The notes under the pieces were generated by a model. The model was not told where the DNA came from. It worked only from the letters and a program-made list of their open reading frames with translations, and ran no database searches. The position numbers were made by a program, and so were the translations under genes. Below, piece after piece: positions 1 to 10,000 of a DNA stretch of 64,000 nucleotides; the first letter of the stretch is position 1, and the number at the start of each line of letters is the position of its first letter. Origin of the DNA: Cyclobacterium lianum (GTDB lineage Bacteria > Bacteroidota > Bacteroidia > Cytophagales > Cyclobacteriaceae); the NCBI RefSeq assembly GCF_900143075.1, contig NZ_FRCY01000003.1, forward strand, positions 186,001 through 250,000. The letters are read 5' to 3'.

Positions 1-366
1 CACCCGGTAGCAGGACGTATGCCGGGCCATATGAACGTGTTGCTTGCTGAATCCGATGTGCCTTACGATAAGCTGATCGAGATGGACGACATGAACGAAC
101 AGCTTCCCAACACGGATGTGGTAATGGTGATTGGGGCCAATGATGTAGTCAATCCGGCAGCTAACGATGACCCTTCCAGTCCCATCTACGGTATGCCTAT
201 CCTGGAAGTAAATCGGGCCGCAAATGTAATTGTCATCAAAAGGAGCATGAGTTCTGGTTATGCAGGTATTCAAAACGCGCTGTTTTTTGATGCGAAGACC
301 CGCATGCTTTTCGGAGATGCGAAAAAAGTCCTGAACGGACTGGTGAATGAAGTGAAAAACATGTAG
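1..366 (+). CDS. pntB: NAD(P) transhydrogenase subunit beta, C-terminal part (5' truncated by window edge)
   Basis: Only the last 121 codons are in the window; frame 1 is open from the first base and ends at TAG 364-366. The product is the NADP(H)-binding domain III of the proton-translocating transhydrogenase beta subunit, an inner-membrane enzyme that makes NADPH from NADH using the proton gradient. Visible family motifs are [17 protein letters not shown] at the start, [10 protein letters not shown] near residue 54 and the KRSM..GYAGIQN segment near residue 80, all expected around the NADP site. The membrane domain and the alpha subunit would lie to the left of the window. The C-terminus ends at the usual place for the family, so the gene looks intact on this side. 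A terminator-like hairpin follows. Identification is firm from motif order alone. Confidence 0.93.
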   Translation, partial: HPVAGRMPGHMNVLLAESDVPYDKLIEMDDMNEQLPNTDVVMVIGANDVVNPAANDDPSSPIYGMPILEVNRAANVIVIKRSMSSGYAGIQNALFFDAKTRMLFGDAKKVLNGLVNEVKNM

Positions 367-375
367 AGAAAGTAG

Positions 376-408
376 GGCTGTCCATCAAGCATGGGCAGCC
401 TTATTATT
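376..408. terminator. Terminator-like hairpin between convergent pntB and the mutarotase gene
   Basis: GGCTGTCCAT (376-385) and ATGGGCAGCC (391-400) form a ten-pair stem with one G-U pair and a five-base loop, followed by TTATTATT. It lies just after the pntB stop and before the end of the convergent gene. The U tract is interrupted, so efficiency is uncertain. Confidence 0.55.
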
Positions 409-443
409 GCCTTAACCGGACAGCAATGAAAACCCGGTAAATT

Positions 444-779
444 TTAGGGATTCAGGGAGAAAATCCTTTCGGAAAGCACCCATTTCTCTCCGGGATCTGC
501 CCAGGGAAGTGCTTTTTGTAACTTTCCCATCATTTCTTCCCATTCCTGTACGGCTTCATTTCCTGCGTCCATCCGGGCCTTATTTTCAAATGAAAACCCT
601 TCATTTACCTCCATAATCATAAAAAGACGATTTCCGGTCAGGTAAATATCCATAACCTCTATCCCGGCATCACGAATACTTTTTTCGATGAGCCGAGGTA
701 TATTTTTGTGGTGCTCTTTGTATTGCGAGATGACCTTCGGATCATTTACGAGGTCCAATGCCAGACAGTAACGTTTCAT
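444..779 (-). CDS. L-rhamnose/L-fucose mutarotase family protein (DUF718)
   Basis: A 111-residue protein of the RhaM/DUF718 family, small cytosolic dimeric enzymes that interconvert alpha and beta anomers of 6-deoxy sugars. The N-terminus MKRYCLALDL and the following H-H-K-x-I-P region around residues 23-27 match the family, as does the W near residue 94 in ALPWADPGEKW. Length is normal for the family (about 105-115). It is the last gene of a minus-strand trio, 15 bases after the lactonase-like amidohydrolase gene; that partner favours a role in L-fucose or L-rhamnose oxidation through a lactone. Whether the natural sugar is fucose or rhamnose cannot be read from the sequence, so no gene symbol is given. 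Confidence 0.82.
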   Translation of the reverse strand: MKRYCLALDLVNDPKVISQYKEHHKNIPRLIEKSIRDAGIEVMDIYLTGNRLFMIMEVNEGFSFENKARMDAGNEAVQEWEEMMGKLQKALPWADPGEKWVLSERIFSLNP

Positions 780-794
780 TTATCGCCGATTTGC

Positions 795-1625
795 TTATAA
801 ATGGTAAAATTTTTCTGCATTCTCATACCAGATTTTCCTTTGCGCAGCTACCGATAGTTTCTCCAGGTACTTTTCCAAAATACCGGTAACCTGAGCGTAG
901 CTGGCAGCCAACCTGCAAACGGGCCAGTCAGACCCAAACATCAGTCGTTCCTCTCCAAAATACTCCAGCGCGATATCCAGAAACGGAAAAAAATCGCTTG
1001 CTTCCCAGTTTTCCCAATCTGCTTCAGTGACCATCCCGGAAAGTTTACAATAAACCTGGGGATGAGCTGCCAGGTCGCGCATCTTGTCTTTCCACTCCTG
1101 CAGATCTTTATGACTCATGTCCGGTTTGGCCATATGGTCTAATACCAATCTCCCCTCCGGAAAATTACTTGCCGTTTTTATGGCTCCAGCCAATTGAAAC
1201 GGCAAAACAAGCAGGTCATAACTGTAACCTGCTGCAAAAATCTGCCCCAGTCCACGCTGAAACGCAGGTTTAAGGATGAACTCTGAATCAGATTCATCCT
1301 GCAGCAAGTGCCGGAAGCCCTTCAATTTCGGAAAAGGTTGATAGGATTTTAAGGTGTCAGCTAACTGGTCCGAAGTCAAGTCCACCCAGCCAATCACTCC
1401 CAAAATAAACGGAAACTTATCGGCCAGATCAAGTAAATAGTTTGTTTCTTCCCGGACCGGGCGTGCCTGAACGGCCACAGTTCCTTTCACCTCGTTGGCT
1501 TCCAATTCGGGATAAAGCTTTTCGGGAAGACAGTCTTCCTTCAAGATTTGCATTTCATCGCTGATCCACGGAAAATCGTTCGCGTCATAGTGCCAGAAAT
1601 GTTGGTGGGAATCTATCTTTTTCAT
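795..1625 (-). CDS. Amidohydrolase family protein, L-fuconolactonase / L-rhamnonolactonase-like
   Basis: A 276-residue TIM-barrel hydrolase of the amidohydrolase-2 family (PF04909). The metal-binding pair is visible as D-S-H-Q-H-F-W (His7, His9) after MKKI; a further His lies in LDHMAKPD near residue 164, and the C-terminal metal Asp is in GSDWPVC near residue 237. These motifs and the length are typical of sugar-1,4- or 1,5-lactone hydrolases acting on L-fucono- or L-rhamnonolactone in the cytosol; there is no signal peptide. It sits between the ketoacyl-synthase-III homologue (20 bases upstream) and the deoxy-sugar mutarotase (15 bases downstream), so the three are probably co-transcribed. 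The sugar dehydrogenase and sugar-acid dehydratase expected for a full pathway are not adjacent. Substrate is inference. Confidence 0.78.
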   Translation of the reverse strand: MKKIDSHQHFWHYDANDFPWISDEMQILKEDCLPEKLYPELEANEVKGTVAVQARPVREETNYLLDLADKFPFILGVIGWVDLTSDQLADTLKSYQPFPKLKGFRHLLQDESDSEFILKPAFQRGLGQIFAAGYSYDLLVLPFQLAGAIKTASNFPEGRLVLDHMAKPDMSHKDLQEWKDKMRDLAAHPQVYCKLSGMVTEADWENWEASDFFPFLDIALEYFGEERLMFGSDWPVCRLAASYAQVTGILEKYLEKLSVAAQRKIWYENAEKFYHL

Positions 1626-1645
1626 GCGTTACATCGGTATTTGAG

Positions 1646-2719
1646 TTAGGGGTTCTTATACATAAAGGCGTTTACATTCATACCGGCACCAACAGAGGCA
1701 AACAAAGCATACTCAGCACTTCGAAGTTGATGGCCCTCCATTTCGCCCCTGATTACTTTATCATAGAGAATAGGAACGGTGGCAACCGAATTATTACCCA
1801 GCTCCTGAATACTCATCGGCATCAAGTCTGCTGGTGCCTGGTCTATGCCGTAGAGTTGAAAAAGACGGTCAAGGATGTTATGGTCCATCTTTGCATTCGC
1901 CTGATGGATCAATACCTTTTTTATGTTTTCTAAGGACACACCTGAACGATCAATGCAGGTTTTCAGCGTAGGCGGAACAGTTTTGATGGCATATTCATAC
2001 AGCTTTCTGCCATTCATTTTTAAAAACAGGGTATCATCACCGTAGCCCTTATTGTAAGAGGTGCCCATGGTAAGTAAATGAGCATGGTCCAGGGTATCAG
2101 ATCTGGTCAGGTGATTGATGATCCCGACCGGTTCCTCCTGGTTCCTTGCTTCCAGGATGACGGCCCCGGCACCATCAGAAAAAATCATGCTGTCCATATC
2201 ATGTGGATCGGAGATTCTGGACAGGTTTTCTGCTCCAATGACCAAGATCCGGCTGGCATCACCGGATTTAATATAATAGTTGGCCTGAATCATACCCTGT
2301 ACCCATCCGGGGCAGCCGAAGGGCAAATCGTAAGCAACTGTAAACGGATTTTTAATGCCCAACTTATGCTTAACCCTGGCGGCCAATGTGGGACAGATGT
2401 CCACTCTAATATTGTTCGGTAAAATATCACCAAAATTATGGGCCAAGATGATATAATCAAGCGATTCCCGGTCTATGCCTGCTGCTTCAATGGCCTCAAT
2501 AGCGGCAAAATAGGCCATATCCGATGTCATCAGGCTGTCTTCAAGGTATCTACGTTCCTTTATTTCAGTGATCTTTTGCAAGGTAGCGACGATATCTTTA
2601 TTGGGTTTTGTCAGTGGTACCCCCTGGCTGTCATAAAATCTCCTGGTTAAAAAGTATTCATTAGGGATCCTTCTATTGGGTAAATATTTGCCTGATCCTG
2701 TAATTACACTATTAATCAT
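1646..2719 (-). CDS. 3-oxoacyl-ACP synthase III family protein (KAS III-like)
   Basis: A 357-residue thiolase-fold condensing enzyme. I place the start at the ATG at 2717-2719 (MINSVITGSGKYLP...), because a 47-residue extension upstream has no homology-like features and the KAS III fold begins with this I-x-G-x-G-x-Y-L-P strand. The Cys-His-Asn triad is visible: Cys136 in GCPGWVQG, His272 in VLIHQANAKM, Asn309 in LGNNSVAT. The family joins an acyl-CoA primer to malonyl-ACP, but the protein is about 35 residues longer than housekeeping FabH and has GCPGW in place of the usual C-(A/S)-G context, so it may be a specialised paralogue. It is the first gene of a three-gene minus-strand set with lactonase and mutarotase genes, an unusual context for fatty-acid synthesis. 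No acyl carrier protein is adjacent. Confidence 0.8.
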   Translation of the reverse strand: MINSVITGSGKYLPNRRIPNEYFLTRRFYDSQGVPLTKPNKDIVATLQKITEIKERRYLEDSLMTSDMAYFAAIEAIEAAGIDRESLDYIILAHNFGDILPNNIRVDICPTLAARVKHKLGIKNPFTVAYDLPFGCPGWVQGMIQANYYIKSGDASRILVIGAENLSRISDPHDMDSMIFSDGAGAVILEARNQEEPVGIINHLTRSDTLDHAHLLTMGTSYNKGYGDDTLFLKMNGRKLYEYAIKTVPPTLKTCIDRSGVSLENIKKVLIHQANAKMDHNILDRLFQLYGIDQAPADLMPMSIQELGNNSVATVPILYDKVIRGEMEGHQLRSAEYALFASVGAGMNVNAFMYKNP

Positions 2720-2876
2720 ACTTTGGCTAAGATAATACTTGTCTATACGAATTGAAAAAGCAATAAATATGACATTACAGATGTTAAAAAACAAGCCAGC
2801 GATAAAGAAATCTCCCGGGGTCTGATTGGTGCCGGTACACATCAATCGTCCACAGCCCACAGGGACCCAAAATGCA

Positions 2877-2904
2877 AAAAAGGGTGATAAAAATCACCCT
2901 TTTT
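2877..2904 (-). terminator. Rho-independent terminator downstream of the peroxiredoxin gene
   Basis: A perfect 12-pair inverted repeat, AAAAAGGGTGAT (2877-2888) and ATCACCCTTTTT (2893-2904), with an AAAA loop. It lies 20 bases past the peroxiredoxin stop codon and upstream of the ketoacyl synthase start, so it should separate the two minus-strand units. A/T runs on both sides would let it work in both directions. Confidence 0.8.
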
Positions 2905-2924
2905 CTAATGCCTCTGATTTTTGA

Positions 2925-3560
2925 TCAAATATTCGGTTGTGGGGTTGTCCTCAGATAAGGCTTAATTTCCTTGTGACCCTTCGGAAACCTGGCTGGAATA
3001 TCTTCATTCTTAATAGCTGGCGCAATGACCACATCTTCTCCATGTTTCCAGTTTGCTGGTGTTGCCACAGAATAATTTGCTGTTAATTGAAGGGAGTCAA
3101 TTACCCGGAGCAGTTCATCAAAATTTCTACCTGTACTCGCCGGATAGGTAATGATCAATTTTACTTTTTTATCATTTCCTATGATAAAAACAGAGCGAAC
3201 AGTAAAATTTTCATTGGAATTGGGGTGAATCATGTCGTACAATTGAGACACCTTCCGGTCTTCGTCTGCAATAATTGGAAAATTTACCGTGGTTTGCTGC
3301 GTCTCATTGATATCGTTGATCCATGATTTATGGCTATCTATGCCGTCCACACTTAGTGCAAGCATTTTTACATTTCGCTTGTCAAATTCTGCTTTTAACT
3401 TGGCTGCTGCACCAAGCTCTGTTGTACAAACAGGTGTATAATCTGCCGGGTGGGAAAACAATATTCCCCAACTGTCTCCCAAATACTCATGAAAGTTGAT
3501 TTTTCCTGCTGTGGATTCAGCGGTAAAATCAGGGGCGGTATCTCCTAATCTTAATGACAT
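2925..3560 (-). CDS. Peroxiredoxin, 1-Cys (Prx6-type)
   Basis: A 211-residue thiol peroxidase that reduces hydrogen peroxide and organic hydroperoxides in the cytosol. The AhpC/TSA domain starts directly at MSLRLGDTAPDF; the peroxidatic Cys45 is in HPADYTPVCTTE. No second Cys follows in the resolving position: the chain ends in the long Prx6-type C-terminal domain (ANWKHGEDVVIAP near residue 168, RFPKGHKEIKPYLR near residue 192). Length matches the Prx6 subfamily (210-220), longer than typical 2-Cys AhpC. The gene is probably monocistronic: a strong hairpin follows at 2877-2904 and about 240 bases separate it from the divergent tRNA genes. No OxyR-type site could be identified by eye. Confidence 0.93.
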   Translation of the reverse strand: MSLRLGDTAPDFTAESTAGKINFHEYLGDSWGILFSHPADYTPVCTTELGAAAKLKAEFDKRNVKMLALSVDGIDSHKSWINDINETQQTTVNFPIIADEDRKVSQLYDMIHPNSNENFTVRSVFIIGNDKKVKLIITYPASTGRNFDELLRVIDSLQLTANYSVATPANWKHGEDVVIAPAIKNEDIPARFPKGHKEIKPYLRTTPQPNI

Positions 3561-3736
3561 AATTTTATTTGAGTTTAATGATTTATAAAAGGTTAATAGA
3601 TTTTTCTATAGGCTTTGTAGGGAAACAGATATAAAGTCTAAATAGTTTGTTCCCTGCCGCTTTTCTTCATGTCATTAATTTTTACAGCTTATTTTCAAAG
3701 GTTTGGGCATTCTCTGGCAATAATTTTTTGGTGGGT

Positions 3737-3767
3737 TTTGGTTTGTTATTGAAAGGCCCTATATTTG
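3737..3767 (+). promoter_or_regulatory. Bacteroidota-type promoter for the tRNA-Glu pair
   Basis: TTTG at 3737-3740 and TATATTTG at 3760-3767 are separated by 19 bases, matching the Bacteroidota sigma-ABfr consensus (TTTG, 19-21 bases, TAnnTTTG). The first tRNA begins 36 bases after the -7 element, leaving a short leader. Confidence 0.72.
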
Positions 3768-3803
3768 CATCACCTTTAAGAAAAGAGGATATTTTTGAAT
3801 GAA

Positions 3804-3875
3804 GGTCCGTTCGTCTAGGGGTTAGGACGCATCCCTTTCACGGATGAAACACGGGTTCGATTCCCGTACGGACTA
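3804..3875 (+). tRNA. tRNA-Glu (anticodon TTC), first copy
   Basis: A 72-nucleotide cloverleaf: acceptor GGTCCGT pairs with ACGGACT (first pair G-U), anticodon stem CATCC/GGATG with loop CTTTCAC (anticodon TTC), T arm with GTTCGAT loop flanked by ACGGG and CCCGT, discriminator A. The 3' CCA is not encoded (CAC follows), as is usual for Bacteroidota. Confidence 0.97.
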
Positions 3876-3895
3876 CACCTTTAATCCATTCTTTT

Positions 3896-3967
3896 GGTCC
3901 GTTCGTCTAGGGGTTAGGACGTATCCCTTTCACGGATGAAACACGGGTTCGATTCCCGTACGGACTA
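3896..3967 (+). tRNA. tRNA-Glu (anticodon TTC), second copy
   Basis: Identical to the first copy, 92 bases upstream, except for one base: nucleotide 27 is T instead of C (position 3922), which turns the top pair of the anticodon stem from C-G into a U-G wobble. The spacer of 20 bases is unrelated in sequence. Both copies are likely one transcript ending at the hairpin at 4037-4068. CCA is not encoded. Confidence 0.97.
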
Positions 3968-4036
3968 CAACAAATATTGTCGATTTCTCTTCGAAGAGAA
4001 TCACTTTATTTGTGGTTGTTAGTGGTTAAAGTGAAT

Positions 4037-4068
4037 AAAAAAACCTGGTCTTTTGACCAGGTTTTTTT
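4037..4068. terminator. Bidirectional terminator between tRNA-Glu and the giant secreted-protein gene
   Basis: AAAAAACCTGGTC, a TTTT loop and GACCAGGTTTTTTT form a GC-capped stem with A and T runs on opposite sides. It lies between the plus-strand tRNA pair and the 3' end of the convergent gene at 4092, so it can serve both. Confidence 0.82.
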
Positions 4069-4091
4069 TATTTCACCCTATTTCCTTTACC

Positions 4092-7000
4092 CTACCGTTT
4101 CACAATTAACCTGAGCTGTAGCTGCGCGCCATTTTTTGCATTTAGCCTGATCAGGTACACTCCCTGCTCTAGACTCTGTAACGGTAGTACGTATTCAGAC
4201 TGAACGGTATCTCTGACATCTTTTACCATCACCTGTTGTCCCGTCATGGTATAGATACTTATCCATTCCAATGCGATATCTCCTTCCAGTTTAATGATGG
4301 CTTCCTGATTCGCAGGATTTGGATACAAGGTTACGTCAGGAAATTTGAGCGAATATTCCGGTCCGCCCATTTCAGCTTCCGGGGCTAACCTGGACGAAGA
4401 GATGATCTCATCATTTTTAGAAGAAATTCTCTCGACTACAATTCCAGATACGTTAGCATTGTTTGCGGAAGCGATGAAGTCTATTTTCAATGTACCATCA
4501 GAGACCTGAATATTTTCAAACGTCAGCTCTGTTGGCAGATTGTTGCTTTCTACGAAGATGTCAAAATTGTCCTTTACCAAGAGGCCTTCCAGGTAAATGT
4601 CAAACACCCGGTTACCAACCCCTGCGGCAGGGCCACCTTTACCGTACCAGGGCTCGGTATGGTAAGTAACCACCCTGTAGGTCCCGTTTTCCACGGGAAT
4701 ATTATAGGTTAAGGACTTGGCGTACCGTTCTGAGCGGAAGATAAGGGGCTCGCTGCTATCACTGCTAATGAATGTGTTGCCGCTATTGTAATAATCGGGA
4801 AATGCTTTATCTCCAAGGAAATTTCGTTGCTCATACGTTGTATTCAGAGAAGATCCTGTATTTAAACTTAGCGTCCATGACGGACCTGAGCCGTCTCTTG
4901 CAACGATTTCTATCTGAGAAACATCCGACAAACCCTCGCTGTCAGTGACCGTCAGAGAGGCTGTATAGGTTCCGGGATCTGCGTACAAATGTACAGGACT
5001 AATTTGCTGGCTGCTGGTTCCATCACCAAAATCCCAGAAATAATCCAATGCACTTTGCCCAGAGGAAGAGGAACCATCAAATGCTACTTCTAAAGGAGCG
5101 ACTCCATCGTCTGGTGTAGCCAGTATCACGGCATTTGGCGCTACCTGTCCATTAGATTGTGACTGGATGGAGAAACCGGAAATACTGGCGTTATTGGCAC
5201 CGGCTATCAGATTGATAGTTAACACACCGTCATTGACTTCAATATCCGTGAAAATCAATTCCATAGGCTCATTCCCGCTTTCGACAAACAGGTCAAAATC
5301 ATCCTTAACCAATTCACCTTCAACCAATATATCATACACCCGTTGACCGGCGGCTGCTGCAGGGCCTTTCTTTCCAAACCACAATTCATTGTGGTAGGTT
5401 TTGACGGTATAGATCCCGTTCTCTACAGGAACAGAATAAGTGAAATTAGTCGAAAACCTTTCCGTATGGAACAAGGCATTTGGCGCTGCACTGCTGTTGG
5501 TAAAGGTAGAAGAACTACTGAATGACACGCCAGATGTTGACTCTCCCTGGAAATCCTCGTTTAAATAATTAACCGTGTTATTAGTACCGGAATTGACAAA
5601 GAGGGAGAATTCAGGATGAATCACGGTGTCATCCGCAACATTGATGACCATTTCGTCAATGGACTGGTTACCATTTTCGTCCGAAACAGTTAATTTCACC
5701 GTATACTGGCCAGCACTGGTATATTCATGGCTCGGATCTGCCAGACTTGAACTGCTACCATCACCAAAATCCCAAGTATAGGTCAATGCGCCATCTCCGT
5801 TTGAGTTACTACCGGTAAAATTAACCAATAAGGGTACCGTACCGCTCTGTACATCTGATTCAAGTACAGCTTGTGGTAAGGTGGTACCGGTACTTTCCTC
5901 CGATATGATCGAAAATCCGGTTATGGTTCCATTGTTTGCGCTTGCAATCAATCTTATCTCCAGCACACCATCGGTTACCGAAATATTTTCGTGGGTGAGG
6001 ATTATTGGCTGGTTTCCATTTGCCACAAAGAGATCAAAATCCTCTCTGACTACATTTCCTTCTACCAGAATATCATAGACGCGCTGCCCTGCTTTACTTT
6101 CAGGTCCGTTTCTTCCAAACCACAACTCGTTATGGTAGGTTTTAACCGTATAGGTACCATTTTCTACCGGGATGGTATAGGCAAAATTTGAACCAAATCT
6201 TTCTGTATAATACAGCGCAGAATAGGCACCGGAATTATTACTGAAAGTACTCGAACCTGTATAACTTACTCCCGAGTTGCCTTCCCCAAGGAAGTCTGTT
6301 CCATTCAGATTTACCAAATTATTGGAACCCCCGTTTACATGCAGTTCAAATGCACCTGGAGCGCTTACATTGATTGAAATCTGGTCAGTTGCCGATTCAC
6401 CTTCCTCATTGTAAACCGTAACACTGACAACATAATCACCCGGACTTTCAAATACGTGAGTCGGGTTCTGCTCGGAAGAGAAACTTCCATCCCCGAAATC
6501 CCAGAAAAAGGTGAAGTTTTCTGGATTAGCGATATCATTTGTGAACGATACCGTAAGCGGGCTGTTACCAGAGCTCGCAGATGCATTTATATTTGCAACT
6601 GGAAAATCACCCAGTTCACTTTGATTGACAATCGATAAGCCGGAAATGCTGGCATTGTTTGTCAGAGCTACCAGGTCCAGGTCCAACTTACCGTCTCTGA
6701 CTTCAATGTTTTCAAAGACAAGGGCCATGGGTTGATTGTTGTTCTCTACAAACAAGTCAAAATTTCCTTTTACTTTACTATTCTCCAGATAGATATCGTA
6801 TACCCGTTTGCCGGCGCCTGCGGTACCTCCGCCAGGTTGTCCAAACCAGGTTTCAGCATGGTGGGTAGTGATGGTATAAACACCGTTTGGCACTTGAATA
6901 TCGTAGCTCAACTCCGTTGCGAACCGTTCGGTTTGATATAAGGCAGCAGCCTGAATATTTGTATTTTTGTACACACTGCCTCCACTATGAATATCAGTAA

Positions 7001-10000
7001 GGTAAAAATCCCCTAAATAGGTCTTGCCGTTAAACACTACATCGTCAAATGTTCCGGAATTGAAGTACAGCGACACTTCTTCAAAATCTCCATCTCCCTG
7101 CAGCGGAATTTTCGTCTGGCCATTCCTGCCCCAGTTTATCACCAACTCCGCATTTCCTTCCAGCGCATCTCCTTCATAATCCAGCAGCAGATCAAATTCA
7201 TGTCCTGGTTTCCAGAAAACGTTGCTGGGCAATTCCCCGGCGAGGATGATAAAATCCTGGGCGTTTGCTCCTTGTAGTTCCACAGATCTGATCCAGAGTC
7301 CGGTATTTCCATTTTCCAATGACACCGAGAGCTCTTTCGGTTGACCTTTTCTAAACAACAGGGAATCGTCATAGATCAATTTTCCGTTGGCCAAGGGTTC
7401 GCCGATCGGCTGATCGAACCCGAAATATTCCATGTTCTTCTGATTGCCCCCTCCCCTGTTTGGCGAGCCACCGAGTACAAACAAACCTTTTCCGGAGACG
7501 ATACCTTGTGTACCATGCCGCGCGAAATTCATGGAGTCCAGGGCCTGCCAGGATGCTGTCAAGGGGTCAAACATCTCCGTTGTGGCAAGAGCCGTAGAGC
7601 TGCCAGGTATTTCCCCACCCGCTACGATCAATTTATCGAGATAATTGTTTACGATAGCTCCGGCTCTCGGTGTAGGCAGGTTTGATCCTGCCGGCAGCGT
7701 ACTCCAGGTCTGGGCATTGAAATCATATACATCTACCTCAGGAAGCACAGGCGCGAAGGTACCTCCCGCACCGCCGGATTGTCTACCCGATACCACATAC
7801 ATGCGGCTTCCGATTTTGGTTGCGAAAAAGTGATCCCTTGCCCTAGGAGCATCTTCCAAAACGCTCCACTCTCCCGTCTCCGGATCATAGCTATCAAAAT
7901 AAGGTACAAAGCCACCGTTATGCCCCTTCGTGTTACCTCCTATCAGGTAGAATTTACCGCGATGCTCGACCAGACCGGCTGATCCTCTTCTTCTGTTTTC
8001 CGGAATTTCTGGTCCTTGTATCCATTCTTCCCGAACGGGATCAAACATCCAGATATGGGAAGCTGGAATTTCATCTGGAAAATCGTTTGTCTGAAAGGCT
8101 CCGATCACCCAAATCAAGCCATCATAATGCAATGCCTGAAAATGATTGAAGCTATGGGGGTTAATGTTGGACAAGGAGCTCCATTCATCTTTTGCATAAT
8201 CGTAGATGTCGATGGTTTTGGCGCTTTCCCTGCCGCCCATGAGGTAGAATTTATTTCCTGCTTGCACAAAGCTGTTTTCATGTCTTCCGGTGTATGCCGT
8301 ATTTTCCTCTTTCAACGTCCACTTTTGCTCAGACAGTTCAGGACTTATCGTCCAGGTGAAATTGAAGGAAACCGCATCCGAATGAATTGCATCTTCATCG
8401 TCGATCGTTATGGTCACCCGATAGGGGCTATTGGCCAATGCACCCTCTTCAATTGTTCCGTAAATGGTACCATTTGTAGGCTCCAGATAAATGCCTGGTG
8501 GTAGCCCGTCGGCCGAATAATTCAGGTTTCCGTTACCACCGGAAGCAGATACAAACATGCTACCGTCCAGCTCGTACTGAACAAAATCTATCTGGTCTTC
8601 TACTTTCTCGAATACAATAGGTATTTGAATAGGTTTACCTATGATTTCAATACCGTTCAGCAGAGGGTTTTCCTTCTGCTTCAGGTATACAATGTTCAGT
8701 TCTCCGTCGGTAATTGTCACGGGGTATTGTTCCATACCTCCAATGAGGTGGCCAAACCTTTCGATGAGGTCCAGGGAGGATTCTACTTTCTGCCCTTCAA
8801 TTTCGATATCAAAATACCTCTTTAACAGGGTGGAAGTACCTTCAAAACCATTCCCCATATACAGGTTGACCAAATAATCTCCGTTAGGCAAAGGAATCTT
8901 GTACTCCATGTTCGCATCCTGAGTGTATCGTTCCTTATTAAATATTTTTACATATTCGTCGTCGGAAACATAATCCGGGATGGATGCATGTCTGCCGGAA
9001 GCAGTAAAGGAGTTGGTGGCTGTTTTTCCACCAGACACAGAGAATAAATCAGAATTTTCAGGCCCTGCCAGAGAATTGGACAACCAATTGGGCAGGTCAC
9101 CATTACCGGTGATGACGGGTCCCCCGGCGTTGATCCTAAGCAATATTTCAAACTCCTGCTCAACCTTTACAGCAAAGGTTTGTTCAACAAAATATCCGTT
9201 TGAATCCGTAGCCCTCACGGTAATTTCGGCGCTTACCTCATCATTTGGGATAATCACCCTTAAAATATTATCGATTATTTCTGCACCAATTACCGGATTG
9301 GTATTTTTGGAAATCGAATAAGTAAGGTTATTCAGTCCGTCATCGTCTGCGAAGTATTCATCAAGATTCCGCTCAACGTCCGGATCACCCAGCAACCTGC
9401 TGATATCCCGCAGCGTGCGTATGCTATAAGGTACTTCTCCGCTTACCTTTATATAATTCCACACTCCAATGAAGCTTTCTGCGGGATCATGTGAAGAACC
9501 ATATACACCGATGGCAAGCGGAATATCCAATTGCCGGATGGCAGCTTTTACGGTACCTTCACTTTCGATAATACCAAGAGAAATATACGGCTCATCGTTA
9601 TATTTATATTTTGGCTCGACGGTACCGGCATAGGGGTTTACCTCAAAAGCCAGTTCAATTAAGGTATTCGCATCCGGTCTTTCCGATGCAGGAATCTCCA
9701 GAAATAGCGGGTTTGCATCTTCGGTATCGTTTATTTCCTGTGCAGCCAGAATGCCTGCCTTTGTAAATACCAGTTTTATAAAATTGCTCTGGGTACCGTC
9801 TCCAATCTGTATACCGATTTCACCATTGCCGTCGTAATCGTACAACTGCCCCGGAGAAGACAGGCCTATTATTCCGGAAGTGATTGTATAATTTCCGGTT
9901 TCAATCCCGGCATTAACCCCCAACTGAAAGCCTTTATCCTGATTATTGACCGTCCCATTTGCGGTACCCCCTGTCATGGAAAGTTGTATGGCTCCGGCCG

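Noticed and set aside
444-2719. A secondary-metabolite cluster around the ketoacyl synthase
   Set aside because: No carrier protein, ketoreductase, tailoring enzyme or export gene accompanies it.
1646-2860. Longer start for the ketoacyl synthase gene (47 extra codons)
   Set aside because: The extension is not part of the KAS III fold and reaches close to the terminator at 2877-2904.
3804-3967. Direct repeat with 92-base period, considered as a short CRISPR or repeat array
   Set aside because: Each unit folds as a full tRNA-Glu cloverleaf and there are only two copies.
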